64,000 nucleotides of DNA, from positions 68,104 through 132,103 of the forward strand of contig JBBDXD010000022.1 in the NCBI GenBank assembly GCA_040902535.1. The letters are read 5' to 3'. Below are positions 44,738 to 54,668 of this stretch, in pieces. The notes under the pieces were generated by a model. The model saw only the letters and a list, made by a program, of their open reading frames with translations. It searched no databases and was not told the origin of the DNA. This stretch comes from Dehalococcoidia bacterium. Lineage in GTDB: Bacteria; Chloroflexota; Dehalococcoidia; DSTF01; JACRBR01. Position numbers and translations under genes: made by a program. How positions within the stretch are numbered: position 1 is the first letter of the stretch; each line of letters begins with the position of its first letter.

Positions 44738-45367
44738 ATGAGGAATTGGGTGAAAACCATCTCGCTGGGCGCGACGTTCTGCATCTCGGCGCTGGTCGGT
44801 TGGTCTGTTGTTGACCCGCTTGGCCAAACCGTGAGCGGTACCGTGGTGTCGGCCGACGACCCGGAATGCAGCGACAAGGTACGTGCGTACGACGATCATG
44901 CACTCGTCTATTTGGGCAACGAGTTTGAAGGATTGCCGCTCCTGACCTGCCAGGCCCCGTACTTTCCCGCGACGGACTACGGCATTCCCGAGACGCGATT
45001 CTTCGCGTTCGTTTACGGATGTCTTCCACTCGCCGACGAAGAACGCGAAGGCTGCACTGCGGATGTGCAAGTCACGGTGTTTCCCTGCGATGGACCGGAT
45101 TTGGCGGACGAAGTGACCGAGCGCGCAAATCTCAACATTCGCGGCGCTGGTGCCTCGAGGAAGCATGACGGCTCGATCTACATCAAGGGTGCGACCGTCA
45201 ACGTCATGATCTCAACAGGCAGGCACACCGAGGACGCCAAGAACCAGGCAGAACGCGCGGCGCATGCGCTCATAGGTGCGAATGCGCTTTCGGCCGCCTT
45301 TGACGAGTCCGACTCCTTCTCGGATGTCGAGAAGATCAAGCCGGGAGCGAACGACGTGTGCAGCTGA
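44738..45367 (+). CDS. Family B exported protein, copy 2
   Basis: A 209-residue protein with an N-terminal hydrophobic helix (ISLGATFCISALVGWSVV) and the family B domain: HALVYLGNEFEGLPLLTC, FFAFVYGC, EGCTADVQVTVFPC and ANLNIRGAGASRKHDGSIYIKG. Starts 12 bp after A2 with AGGAG, like A1-B1. Ends DVCS, overlapping the start of the next membrane protein gene by 10 nt. Confidence 0.65.
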   Translation: MRNWVKTISLGATFCISALVGWSVVDPLGQTVSGTVVSADDPECSDKVRAYDDHALVYLGNEFEGLPLLTCQAPYFPATDYGIPETRFFAFVYGCLPLADEEREGCTADVQVTVFPCDGPDLADEVTERANLNIRGAGASRKHDGSIYIKGATVNVMISTGRHTEDAKNQAERAAHALIGANALSAAFDESDSFSDVEKIKPGANDVCS

Positions 45368-45729
45368 AAGTCATCGCGCTTTCGTCAATGCTCGCGGTGC
45401 CCGCCTTTCTGTTGGCGGCGATCGTCACGATGCTGTTCCTCTCCGCGGTTTGGGCAATTTATGGCGCCACTTCTCCGTCGGAAGAAGGTCTGCGGATACT
45501 GGTCGCCTGGTCGGTCACCGCGGCGACGGTTGTGCTGTCTCTGTCCGTTCTCATAGGCGGGACTGCGCTCTTTGCGGCGCGGCTTCGCTTGAACCGCTTC
45601 GCCGCGATATCCGCCGCCGGTTTGCTCTGGGGGTTGACCCTTCCTTTTCTCCTGGGGTACCTCACGTTCTTTAACGGATGCGGCGTCAATGTCAGTGTGC
45701 CGTACCCCGGCACACCCGCGTGTTCGTAG
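45358..45729 (+). CDS. Family C membrane protein, copy 2
   Basis: A 123-residue protein with three helices (residues 7-30, 46-65, 77-98) and a C-terminal tail FFNGCGVNVSVPYPGTPACS with two cysteines. The pattern R-L-N...A..AGL - helix - N-x-C...PG...C is shared with 46577 and the broken gene at 47062. GTG start overlapping the end of B2; its own stop overlaps B3, suggesting translational coupling. Confidence 0.6.
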   Translation: MQLKVIALSSMLAVPAFLLAAIVTMLFLSAVWAIYGATSPSEEGLRILVAWSVTAATVVLSLSVLIGGTALFAARLRLNRFAAISAAGLLWGLTLPFLLGYLTFFNGCGVNVSVPYPGTPACS

Positions 45730-46580
45730 CCGGGTTGCGCATCGCGCGCACGATCGGCATCGCGCTCGGCGCGTCCTTCGCGGGCACCAGCGTGATCGTT
45801 GGTACCCTCGCGGCATACGGCCTGCTTGTGTATCCGCTTCCGTACGACACACCCAGATCCGCGATCTTCCTGCTGTCGATGATCGTGCTTGCGATCATGG
45901 TCGCCGCGATCGCCAGCTCCATTAACCGAATGGTTGCTCCTCGACGGCGACCCACATCCCTGCTTGCGATGCTTGCTGTCCTTATGATCGGATTCGCGGT
46001 TGGAAGCGGAGGAGCGAACGCGCTTTATGGCATGCTGTCTGGCGATAGCGCAGAGGCCGGCCTTGCGTCGGCGCTCGCCTGCGAGCAAGATGCATCCATG
46101 TTTATTGGTTACCCTCTGGTGTATGCGGGGCGAGAGGTCTTGGGCTACGAACTCCAGGGCTGTCGTCGCGAGAAGACACCTGATCTCTTTGCTCCGGATG
46201 GAACCCTTTATCACGCCGCAACAGATTCGTTCACGTTTGTCTACGGGCGATGCCAGATACCCGAGGGCGTGCGATCGTGCCCCGTCCCGGTCGCGATCAT
46301 TGTCTACCCGGCATGCGAGGAACCGATCTTCCCAGGAGTGATCACCGGAACAGTCAAGGTTCGCGGCGCACCGGCATACGTGAAGAACGACGGATCGCTT
46401 CGTCTTGAACTGCCAACGCATACCCTGACGATTTACGGCCCGGGATCGACATTTGTTGAACGACAGGGCAACGCCAGGGCGATCGCTGGCCTGCTCGTAC
46501 CCGCAAATGAACTTGCGTCGGCGCTCACGGCCCAATCGCCGCTGTCGACAGCATTGGGGCCGGCAGCCGTGTGTCCATGA
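45720..46580 (+). CDS. Family B protein fused to a multi-helix N-terminus
   Basis: A 286-residue protein. Three helices (about residues 14-38, 47-66, 82-100) precede a family B domain: YPLVYAGREVLGYELQGC, DSFTFVYGRCQIPEGVRSC, PVPVAIIVYPAC, GTVKVRGAPAYVKNDGS and a closing ANELASAL. GTG 45720 (in frame, overlapping the C2 stop) is preferred to ATG 45678 inside the upstream gene. This is the only B copy with more than one helix. Confidence 0.6.
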   Translation: MFVAGLRIARTIGIALGASFAGTSVIVGTLAAYGLLVYPLPYDTPRSAIFLLSMIVLAIMVAAIASSINRMVAPRRRPTSLLAMLAVLMIGFAVGSGGANALYGMLSGDSAEAGLASALACEQDASMFIGYPLVYAGREVLGYELQGCRREKTPDLFAPDGTLYHAATDSFTFVYGRCQIPEGVRSCPVPVAIIVYPACEEPIFPGVITGTVKVRGAPAYVKNDGSLRLELPTHTLTIYGPGSTFVERQGNARAIAGLLVPANELASALTAQSPLSTALGPAAVCP

Positions 46581-46951
46581 CGCTGCTTCGGTCCGCAGGC
46601 GCAGGGGGCCTGGCGTTCGCCGGCGGCCTCCTGGCATTCATCATCGCCATGATCGTGATCTGGGTGATTGCCTCGCTTTCATACGATTGGACTGAGAGTC
46701 TCAGTCGCGACATACGCACAACGCTCGCGGTGGGTACGGTCGTCGCGGCCTGTTTGGCCGCTGTGGCATGCTTGCTGTTCGTCAGCCAGCAAGCCTCCGC
46801 CCGGCTGAACGCGAACGCACTGGGCTCGCTGTTCGTCGCCGCCGTCCTCGCGGGCCTCATCTTCTACCAATTGTTGGAGATTCTCAGCGAGACGAACGCC
46901 TGCATGTGGGATGTCGGGGTTCCGTTGGATCGGGAGTGTTGGTCGAAATAG
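46577..46951 (+). CDS. Family C membrane protein, copy 3
   Basis: A 124-residue protein with three helices (residues 12-35, 53-75, 84-104) and the tail NACMWDVGVPLDRECWSK. The ATG overlaps the stop of the fused B gene (ATGA); GTG 46571 is the alternative. Conserved with 45358 at RLNANALGSLFVAAVLAGL and N-x-C...C. Presumably makes a membrane complex with the B partner; inference only. Confidence 0.6.
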   Translation: MTLLRSAGAGGLAFAGGLLAFIIAMIVIWVIASLSYDWTESLSRDIRTTLAVGTVVAACLAAVACLLFVSQQASARLNANALGSLFVAAVLAGLIFYQLLEILSETNACMWDVGVPLDRECWSK

Positions 46952-47061
46952 AGCATGCTCGGTTCCGCGTCTTCAGAACCATCCGCGGCGGCGTCGCTTA
47001 CTGGTAGCTCGATATTGACGTGCGGTGTACGATCGCCTTCACGTGGCGACAGAGGATCCAG

Positions 47062-47389
47062 ATGAAGATCTTCGTGGTAACGCCCGATCCTCGCGGTTTT
47101 CAATGGCGAGAGGGCATGTTCGCGGGCGCCCTCGATGCGAACACGTCCGACAACGCGGTGCGCACGTACAGCACGGCTGTCTTCGCGCTGGTGGGCGTCT
47201 CCGGTGCAGCGCTCGTCGCGACGGCCTATGTTCGCGCGTCGCGTGAACGGATACGCGATGGCAGCCGGGCTGATTACACTGGTTTTACTTGGCGTAGTCT
47301 TCACGTACGCCGCCTGGATCGTTGCCGTCGTCAACGAGTGCTCGTTTGACTATGCGTTTCCCGGAGGCGGCGAGGGCTACTGCCGCTGA
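47062..47389 (+). pseudogene. Family C membrane protein, frameshifted copy 4
   Basis: Reading from ATG 47062 gives a soluble start and one helix (STAVFALVGVSGAALVATAYVR), then runs out of the family pattern. A second frame from about 47243 restores VNGYAMAAGLITLVLLGVVFTYAAWIVAVVNEC and the PGGGEGYC tail, as in the other C genes, ending at TGA 47387-47389. A one-base shift near 47235-47245 joins them. Either a decayed gene, an assembly error, or a short 49-residue protein restarted at GTG 47243. Confidence 0.45.
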
Positions 47390-47503
47390 TGAGAAGGTCC
47401 TCCGTGATCCGCCCCGCTGGCCCAGGCACCTGCCGATGCCCGCTTCCTTCGCGCCGCGCGAGCAGCCAGAATAGTCGCAGAGAGTGCACCGGGAGGCGGA
47501 GCC

Positions 47504-48400
47504 ATGACCACAACAGAGAGCGCCGATATCTACGTGGGCAGGGACTACGGGCGTCACGACTTCATCATCACGCCTGAGGTCATCGGCGAGTACATGGACG
47601 GCACGGGCGACCGCAACCCGATCTACAGCGGGCCGTCGCCGCTCGGCGGCCCCGTCGCGCCGGCGCTCGTCCGTCATTCCGAGGTCTACGCATACCGCGA
47701 CCACCCGAAGGCGCAGCCATCGTGGTACCTGCCGAACATCTACGGCAACCTGCACGCGCGACAGGAGTTCGCGTTCTTCGCGCCCGTCATGGCCGGCGAC
47801 GCCCTCCACACGCGCTCATTCATCGCAGATCGGTACGTGAATCGAAACCGCCAGTACGTCGTCAACGAAGTCCTCTACTTCGACGCCGACGATCGCGTGA
47901 TCATGCGCGGACGCACGCACCAGAGCTTCCTGCTCGATCAGCAGAACGAAGGTATCGTCGTCGACAAGACGCGCGAGAAGTCGTCGGAGCGCCGGTTCGA
48001 TGTGGATACGTCGGCCGCGCTTGAAGCGATTCCGCCGGTGACGCGGCAGATCACGCCCGAGATGTGCTTCACGTTCAGCGGTCCGGCGCGCAACTACCAC
48101 AACGACAAGGAGATGGCGATCAAGCTCGGCTTCCCGGATGTCGTCGTGCAGGGCATGATGTCGATCTGCTTCCTGTCGGAGATGATGACGGATCGCTTCG
48201 CCGCCGGCTGGATCGCTGCCGGCAAGATCGACGTCAACCTCGTGAACATCGTCTGGGGCAGCGACGAACTGACGTGCCGTGGATTCGTGCGGCATATCGA
48301 ACAGGAGGGTGACCGCCGCCGCGCACACCTCGACGTCTGGGCAGAGAAGGCCGGCGGCACGAAGGTGACGATCGGCGCCGCGAGCGCAATCGTCGAGTAG
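47504..48400 (+). CDS. MaoC-like dehydratase, double hot-dog
   Basis: A 298-residue acyl-CoA dehydratase or hydratase-type protein with two hot-dog domains: DRNPIYSGPSPLGGPVAPALV (about 35-55) near the N-terminus and a second segment GPARNYHNDKEMAIKLGFPDVVVQGMM carrying the typical GRxNxxHxD-like site. Start ATG 47504 behind GGGAGGCGGAGCC. Probably acts on (R)-3-hydroxyacyl or related CoA thioesters; substrate unknown. Alone, next to P450 in convergent orientation. Confidence 0.85.
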   Translation: MTTTESADIYVGRDYGRHDFIITPEVIGEYMDGTGDRNPIYSGPSPLGGPVAPALVRHSEVYAYRDHPKAQPSWYLPNIYGNLHARQEFAFFAPVMAGDALHTRSFIADRYVNRNRQYVVNEVLYFDADDRVIMRGRTHQSFLLDQQNEGIVVDKTREKSSERRFDVDTSAALEAIPPVTRQITPEMCFTFSGPARNYHNDKEMAIKLGFPDVVVQGMMSICFLSEMMTDRFAAGWIAAGKIDVNLVNIVWGSDELTCRGFVRHIEQEGDRRRAHLDVWAEKAGGTKVTIGAASAIVE

Positions 48401-48494
48401 GAGCGCAGCGGTAGCACGAAACTGAGCGCGCCCGCGCAGTATCCCAGCAGGACACCAAGCCGACGCGAAGCGTGGAGAACAGCCGCCCCCGGCT

Positions 48495-48527
48495 GTTCAG
48501 CGTGACGGCGCACCCGTCACGCTGAAC
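48495..48527. terminator. Perfect 14 bp hairpin between convergent genes
   Basis: GTTCAGCGTGACGG (48495-48508) pairs perfectly with CCGTCACGCTGAAC (48514-48527) across CGCAC. There is no strong T tract on either side, but its position between the ends of two convergent genes fits a bidirectional terminator or mRNA-stability element. Confidence 0.55.
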
Positions 48528-48535
48528 GACTTCCT

Positions 48536-49822
48536 TCAGTCCACCCGCACCGGCAACGACCGCAACCCGCGCAACACGATGTTGTCGCCCCAGTCGAGCT
48601 TGTCCGTCGCCAGCCGGATGTTCGGGAAGCGTTGCGCGAGCGCGTTCAGCGCCGCCGGACCTTCGATGCGCGCGAGCGGCGCACCGAGGCAGAAGTGCAT
48701 GCCGTTGCCGAACGACAGGTGCTTATTGTCCTGCCCGCCGATGTCCAGGGCGTCGGGATCCTTGTATTGCTCCGGGTCGCGATTGGCCGCGCCGATCATC
48801 AGTAGCAGTTGCTGCCCGGCTTTTACGCGATGACCGTTGAACTCGGTGTCCTCCAGCACGTTGCGCGACGTGCCCTGCACGGGGCTGTCGTAGCGCAGCA
48901 GCTCTTCGGTCGCCGTGCCGATCATCTCCGGCTGCGCTCGCAGACGGTCGAACTGGTCGCGATGCTGCAGCAGCGCCAGCAGCCCGTTACCGATGAGGTT
49001 CGTCGTCGTCTCGTTCCCGGCGACGAGGATCAGGCCGATCGTGCTGTTCACTTCTTGGAGTGACAGCTTGTCCCCCTCCGCCTCCGCCGCCACCAGCGCG
49101 CTAATCAGATCCTCGCGGGGCTCGCGACGGCGCTCCTCCAGGATCGGGATCATGTACTCACGAAACGCGCGCTGCGCATCACGCGCCCGCCGCTGCTCGT
49201 CCACGTTCGCCATGCCGACGGACAGCGCCATCTCGTCCGACCAGTGCTTGAACTGCTCGCGGTCGTCCGGCGGAATCCCGAGCATCTCGGCGATGATGAT
49301 CACCGGCAGCGGGTAGGCGATCTCGCGGATCACGTCGAACGTGCCCTTGGCAGCCGCGTGCTCGACCATCTCGTCGACAAGCTGCTCGACGCGCGGCCGC
49401 AGCGCTTCGACGGAGCGCGGCGTGAACGCTTTGCTGACCAGCGATCGCAGGCGCGTGTGGTCCGGCGGGTCGAGCCCGAGCATGGACTGTCCCTCGGCTT
49501 CTTCGCGCGTGAGATCGCCGGCGGCGATGCGTTGTTCCATCATCTTCTTGAAGCGAGGCACCTTGCGCCCGTCGCTGGAGAAGCGAGGATCGCGCAGGAC
49601 GGCGCTGATGTCGGCATGCCGTGTCAGCACCCAGCCGTTGATCGCCCGGCTGAGATGAAACGGATCCTTCTCCTGGAGCCGCCGGTACGTCGGATACGGA
49701 TTGACGCGGAAGCCGCGTCGCATCGGGTTGAAGGCTACGCCGGTCTGCACACGCTCCAGTGCGAGGAATGCGCCAAACGCGCCCATCTGCATTGCCGTCG
49801 ACAGCCGGTCTTTCACGCTCAT
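48536..49822 (-). CDS. Cytochrome P450
   Basis: A 428-residue soluble heme monooxygenase. Landmarks: I-helix AGNETTT (oxygen activation), ExxR in ATEELLRYDSP, and heme-ligand loop FGNGMHFCLGAPLAR. LDPPDHTRLRSLVSKAFTP is a common P450 helix-C motif. Substrate not predictable (bacterial type, similar to CYP107-type hydroxylases). Needs a separate ferredoxin and reductase; none is adjacent. Confidence 0.93.
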   Translation of the reverse strand: MSVKDRLSTAMQMGAFGAFLALERVQTGVAFNPMRRGFRVNPYPTYRRLQEKDPFHLSRAINGWVLTRHADISAVLRDPRFSSDGRKVPRFKKMMEQRIAAGDLTREEAEGQSMLGLDPPDHTRLRSLVSKAFTPRSVEALRPRVEQLVDEMVEHAAAKGTFDVIREIAYPLPVIIIAEMLGIPPDDREQFKHWSDEMALSVGMANVDEQRRARDAQRAFREYMIPILEERRREPREDLISALVAAEAEGDKLSLQEVNSTIGLILVAGNETTTNLIGNGLLALLQHRDQFDRLRAQPEMIGTATEELLRYDSPVQGTSRNVLEDTEFNGHRVKAGQQLLLMIGAANRDPEQYKDPDALDIGGQDNKHLSFGNGMHFCLGAPLARIEGPAALNALAQRFPNIRLATDKLDWGDNIVLRGLRSLPVRVD

Positions 49823-49942
49823 GGAGCACCCTCTCTACCGAAGCAGGTCTGGATATGATGCCATGAGCGAATCTTCATCGGATAGCCGCGAGACTTGCAG
49901 ATTTCGCAGAGATGCGGCGCACGGCTTCCGCTCGAAGCGCCC

Positions 49943-50932
49943 TCAGTCGCGGGCGATGAGGAGTACCGCCGCTGCCGTGATGATCCATCCGGCCACGGTG
50001 AGCATGATCGGGATGTCCTTCAGCAGCACATCCTCGGGGCTGCCGCCTTCCTTCTTCACGTTCACCAGATACAGGTACCGGAAGATGCCGTAGAGCACGA
50101 ACGGGATCGTCAGCATCATCGAGTGGTTGGCCGGCAGGCCGTCGGCGGTGAAGGTGTAGAGCCCGTAGGCCATCAGCGTCGCGGCCGTCACGGTCGACGC
50201 CATCTGGTCAAGCAACTCCGGCGTGTACTCGTCGAGGATCTTGCGATGTGTACCCGCGCCGTCCTGCAGCAGTTCGAGCTCCGCCCGGCGCTTGTTGATG
50301 CCGAGGAACAGCGCGCCCAGCGCCGTCACGACGTACAGCCACGGCGAGATCGGCACGTCGATGGCGAGCGCGCCGGCCATTGCGCGCAGCACGAATCCCG
50401 CCGCGATTACCATCAGGTCCAACAGCACCATGTGCTTCAGGCTGAACGAGTACGCCGCCATCAGCACCGTGTACGCCAGGATGGCGCAGCCGACGCGCCA
50501 GTCGAGCGCAAACGCGCCCGCATTGCCGATGACGGCGAGACCGGCCGCCCACCTCCACGCTGACTGCGCGGAGAGCTGTCCCGCCGCGATCGGCCGGTTG
50601 CGCTTCTTCGGGTGGGCGCGGTCGCTTTCGACGTCGCGGATATCGTTGACGAGGTAGTCCGCGCTCGAGACTAGGCAAAAACAGATGAACGCGACGAGCG
50701 ACTCGAGGATCTTCGGGATCCAGACGTCCGGCTCGCCGATCTCGTACTGCTGGTTGACCGCGAAGATCAGCGCCAGGAAGACGATGCCGTTTTTCGTCCA
50801 CTGACGCGGGCGCATAGCCTTCAGGACATAACGGAGGTGCGAGAGGCGCCCGCCCTGACCGGCTTCCGCCGCTGGCGTAGCTTCGGCGAGCGACGGCTGC
50901 CCTGTCGCGAGCGCGACGTCTTCGTTCGCCAT
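49943..50932 (-). CDS. UbiA-type prenyltransferase, decaprenyl-phosphate phosphoribosyltransferase-like
   Basis: A 329-residue integral membrane enzyme of the UbiA superfamily with about nine helices. The acidic motif NDIRDVESDRAHPKKRNRPIA (site 1) binds the pyrophosphate via Mg2+, and KAMRPRQWTKNGIVFL matches the RPRQWxKN start of decaprenyl-phosphate phosphoribosyltransferases (Rv3806c group), which make decaprenylphosphoryl-phosphoribose in arabinan synthesis. The second Asp motif is less clear. No wall-arabinan partner gene is next to it, so the product may differ. Confidence 0.82.
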   Translation of the reverse strand: MANEDVALATGQPSLAEATPAAEAGQGGRLSHLRYVLKAMRPRQWTKNGIVFLALIFAVNQQYEIGEPDVWIPKILESLVAFICFCLVSSADYLVNDIRDVESDRAHPKKRNRPIAAGQLSAQSAWRWAAGLAVIGNAGAFALDWRVGCAILAYTVLMAAYSFSLKHMVLLDLMVIAAGFVLRAMAGALAIDVPISPWLYVVTALGALFLGINKRRAELELLQDGAGTHRKILDEYTPELLDQMASTVTAATLMAYGLYTFTADGLPANHSMMLTIPFVLYGIFRYLYLVNVKKEGGSPEDVLLKDIPIMLTVAGWIITAAAVLLIARD

Positions 50933-51014
50933 GGGCGCATGATAGCGCACCCCCGAAGGCCGGCGAAGCCGCAAGTTCCCCTACCAACGGCCGATGATCC
51001 CCTTGGGGGGAGTG

Positions 51015-51473
51015 ATGGAGAAAGCGCACGCTTTCAAGGCGCTCAGACTCGACCAGAGCGCCGACGGGCAGATGGTCGAGACTGCCTACTGGACGCTCGT
51101 CCGGCAGGCCCAGCATCGCGCTGCCGGCGACCCCGACGCCCACCTGGAGATAGACGCGCTCAACGAGGCGTACCAGACGCTCACACCCGACAGCCGCGGA
51201 AAGCCCATGGCGAGCACGCGAGCCCAGGCCGCCGGCACCGGATTTGCGCTCCTAGACTGGTTCGCGGACTGGTGCGCCGACCAGGCGCTCCGCACGCGCA
51301 TCCGCTGGTCGAAGCGCAACCCGGAGATCGCATTCATCGGCGGCGCGGTGATCGTGCTGATGCTGCTGGCGCTGAGTGCCGGGGCGTCGGCGCTCAACGT
51401 GTTCCTCGTCGTCGGCGTGGTGTGCGTGGCGATCTGGGCGCCGTGGCGCCGCACGCCGCCCCCGAACGAGTAG
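51015..51473 (+). CDS. J-domain-like membrane protein
   Basis: A 152-residue protein: residues 1-65 resemble a J domain (FKALRLDQSADGQMVETAYWTLVRQAQHR, then LNEAYQTLTPDSRGK) but without a recognisable HPD tripeptide, so stimulation of a DnaK partner is doubtful. Two helices near the C-terminus (AFIGGAVIVLMLLALSAGA and NVFLVVGVVCVAIWAPW) anchor it. ATG 51015 lies behind GGGGGGAG. Function unknown. Confidence 0.65.
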   Translation: MEKAHAFKALRLDQSADGQMVETAYWTLVRQAQHRAAGDPDAHLEIDALNEAYQTLTPDSRGKPMASTRAQAAGTGFALLDWFADWCADQALRTRIRWSKRNPEIAFIGGAVIVLMLLALSAGASALNVFLVVGVVCVAIWAPWRRTPPPNE

Positions 51474-51525
51474 CGCGCACGCCGCATCACAACCATGCGA
51501 CTGACCGACTGGCGGACTGAAAGAC

Positions 51526-53076
<1,551 letters not shown>

Positions 53077-53141
53077 CGCGCCGATCGTAGCAGAGCGCCC
53101 TTTGTGGCGGTATGGCGCGTTTGTACCTTGCGCGGTCGACG

Positions 53142-54572
53142 CTAGGGCGCTTGGGCGGCCATAACAGCATCGAGGGCGGGGCGCCTGTCCGCCCACGGCT
53201 GCATCTGCTCGAAGGCGCGCGCGGCGCGCAGCACCGTCGCATCGGCGTATGCCCGCCCGACGATCTGCAGCCCGACCGGCAACCCCTTCGCGTCGAAACC
53301 GCACGGCACCGACGCCGCCGGCTGACCCGTGAGGTTGAACGGCACCGTGAACGGCGACCACCCAAACGGCGGAAACGCATCTTCCCCGACGTGCGTCGGC
53401 GGTTCGCCGATCGGGAACGCCGTCACGGCGAGCGCGGGCGTCAGCAGCAGGTCGTATGTCTCATGGAATCTTCGTATCGACTGCCAGACGGCCATGCGCC
53501 GGTTATTCGCTCGCACGTAGTCCGCGCCGGTTGTCTTGCTGCCTTGCTCGAGGAACGCGCGCGCGGGAGGACCGATCTGCGCGCGCTGTTCGTCCGTTAG
53601 TTCACTCAGCCAGACTGCGTCCGACGTCGCCGCGAGCACCATGAACGTCTGGTCCGCCGAGGGGTTCGCGAAGCCCGGCGTCGCCTCGTCGACGGTGCAG
53701 CCCAACTCCTCGAATCGTCGCGCCGCCGTTTCGCAGATCGCGCGCACCTCCGGATCGACGAGCGCGTAACCGAGGTCGGCCGACCAGCCGACGCGCAGGC
53801 CGCGTACGCCGCCTTCAATATCGGAACGGAACGAAGCGCCCGGATCGTCAATCGAAAACGGATCGGATGGCTCGAAGCCCGCGATCACGTCGAGCATGAG
53901 CGCGGCATCCCCGACTGTGCGCGCCATCGGACCGCGGTGCGTCATCGTCGACCAGCCGCCGGGGCTGCGCGGCACGCGCCCGTACGTCGGTTTGAGGCCG
54001 AAGATGCCGCACAACGACGCCGGAATGCGGATCGACCCGCCGCCGTCGCTGCCCAGCGCCAACGGCCCCATGCCGGCAGCCACCTGCGACGCTGCGCCGC
54101 CGCTCGACCCACCCGGCGTGCGGGTGATGTCCCACGGGTTATGCGTCGCGCCGAACAGCAGATTTTCCGTCGTCGGGAGGAAGCCGAACTCCGGCGTGTT
54201 CGTCTTGCCGAGGTGAATCGCGCCGGCGTCGAGCAGCCGCCTCGCGCAATGCTCGTATCCCGTCGCGATGTTGTCGCGATACACGACCGAGCCCTTGCTA
54301 GTCGGCAACCCCTTCACGTCGAACAGGTCCTTGATCGAGAGCGGCACGCCGTGCAGCGGGCCGAGTACGTCGCCGCGCATGACGGCATTTTCGGCGGCCC
54401 GCGCCTGGCTTATCGCCATCTCTCGCGTCACCAACACGTATGCGTTCAGCACAGGGTTCACCGCATCGATGCGATCGAGCAGCGCGCCGGTGACTTCGAC
54501 CGGCGACAGCTTCTTCGCCCGCACGGCGGCGGCGATCTCGGTGGCAGGCATCCAGGCGAATTCGTCGTTCAT
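53142..54572 (-). CDS. Amidase
   Basis: A 476-residue amidase-signature enzyme hydrolysing amides. Catalytic triad by motif: Lys in [10 protein letters not shown], cis-Ser in [14 protein letters not shown], and Ser in the same loop; [25 protein letters not shown] follows. Start ATG 54572 (behind GAGGAGCGTC); a longer ORF start does not match. Gat-type transamidation cannot be excluded, but no GatB/GatC genes are near, so it is more likely a general amidase. Confidence 0.9.
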   Translation of the reverse strand: MNDEFAWMPATEIAAAVRAKKLSPVEVTGALLDRIDAVNPVLNAYVLVTREMAISQARAAENAVMRGDVLGPLHGVPLSIKDLFDVKGLPTSKGSVVYRDNIATGYEHCARRLLDAGAIHLGKTNTPEFGFLPTTENLLFGATHNPWDITRTPGGSSGGAASQVAAGMGPLALGSDGGGSIRIPASLCGIFGLKPTYGRVPRSPGGWSTMTHRGPMARTVGDAALMLDVIAGFEPSDPFSIDDPGASFRSDIEGGVRGLRVGWSADLGYALVDPEVRAICETAARRFEELGCTVDEATPGFANPSADQTFMVLAATSDAVWLSELTDEQRAQIGPPARAFLEQGSKTTGADYVRANNRRMAVWQSIRRFHETYDLLLTPALAVTAFPIGEPPTHVGEDAFPPFGWSPFTVPFNLTGQPAASVPCGFDAKGLPVGLQIVGRAYADATVLRAARAFEQMQPWADRRPALDAVMAAQAP

Positions 54573-54668
54573 GACGCTCCTCGGAAGTGCGACGACCAGT
54601 CCGGCATGCAACATCGCCCCGCTGCGGCCACTGTGTCAACTCCCGCATGCCTGCTACCATGCCGCACC

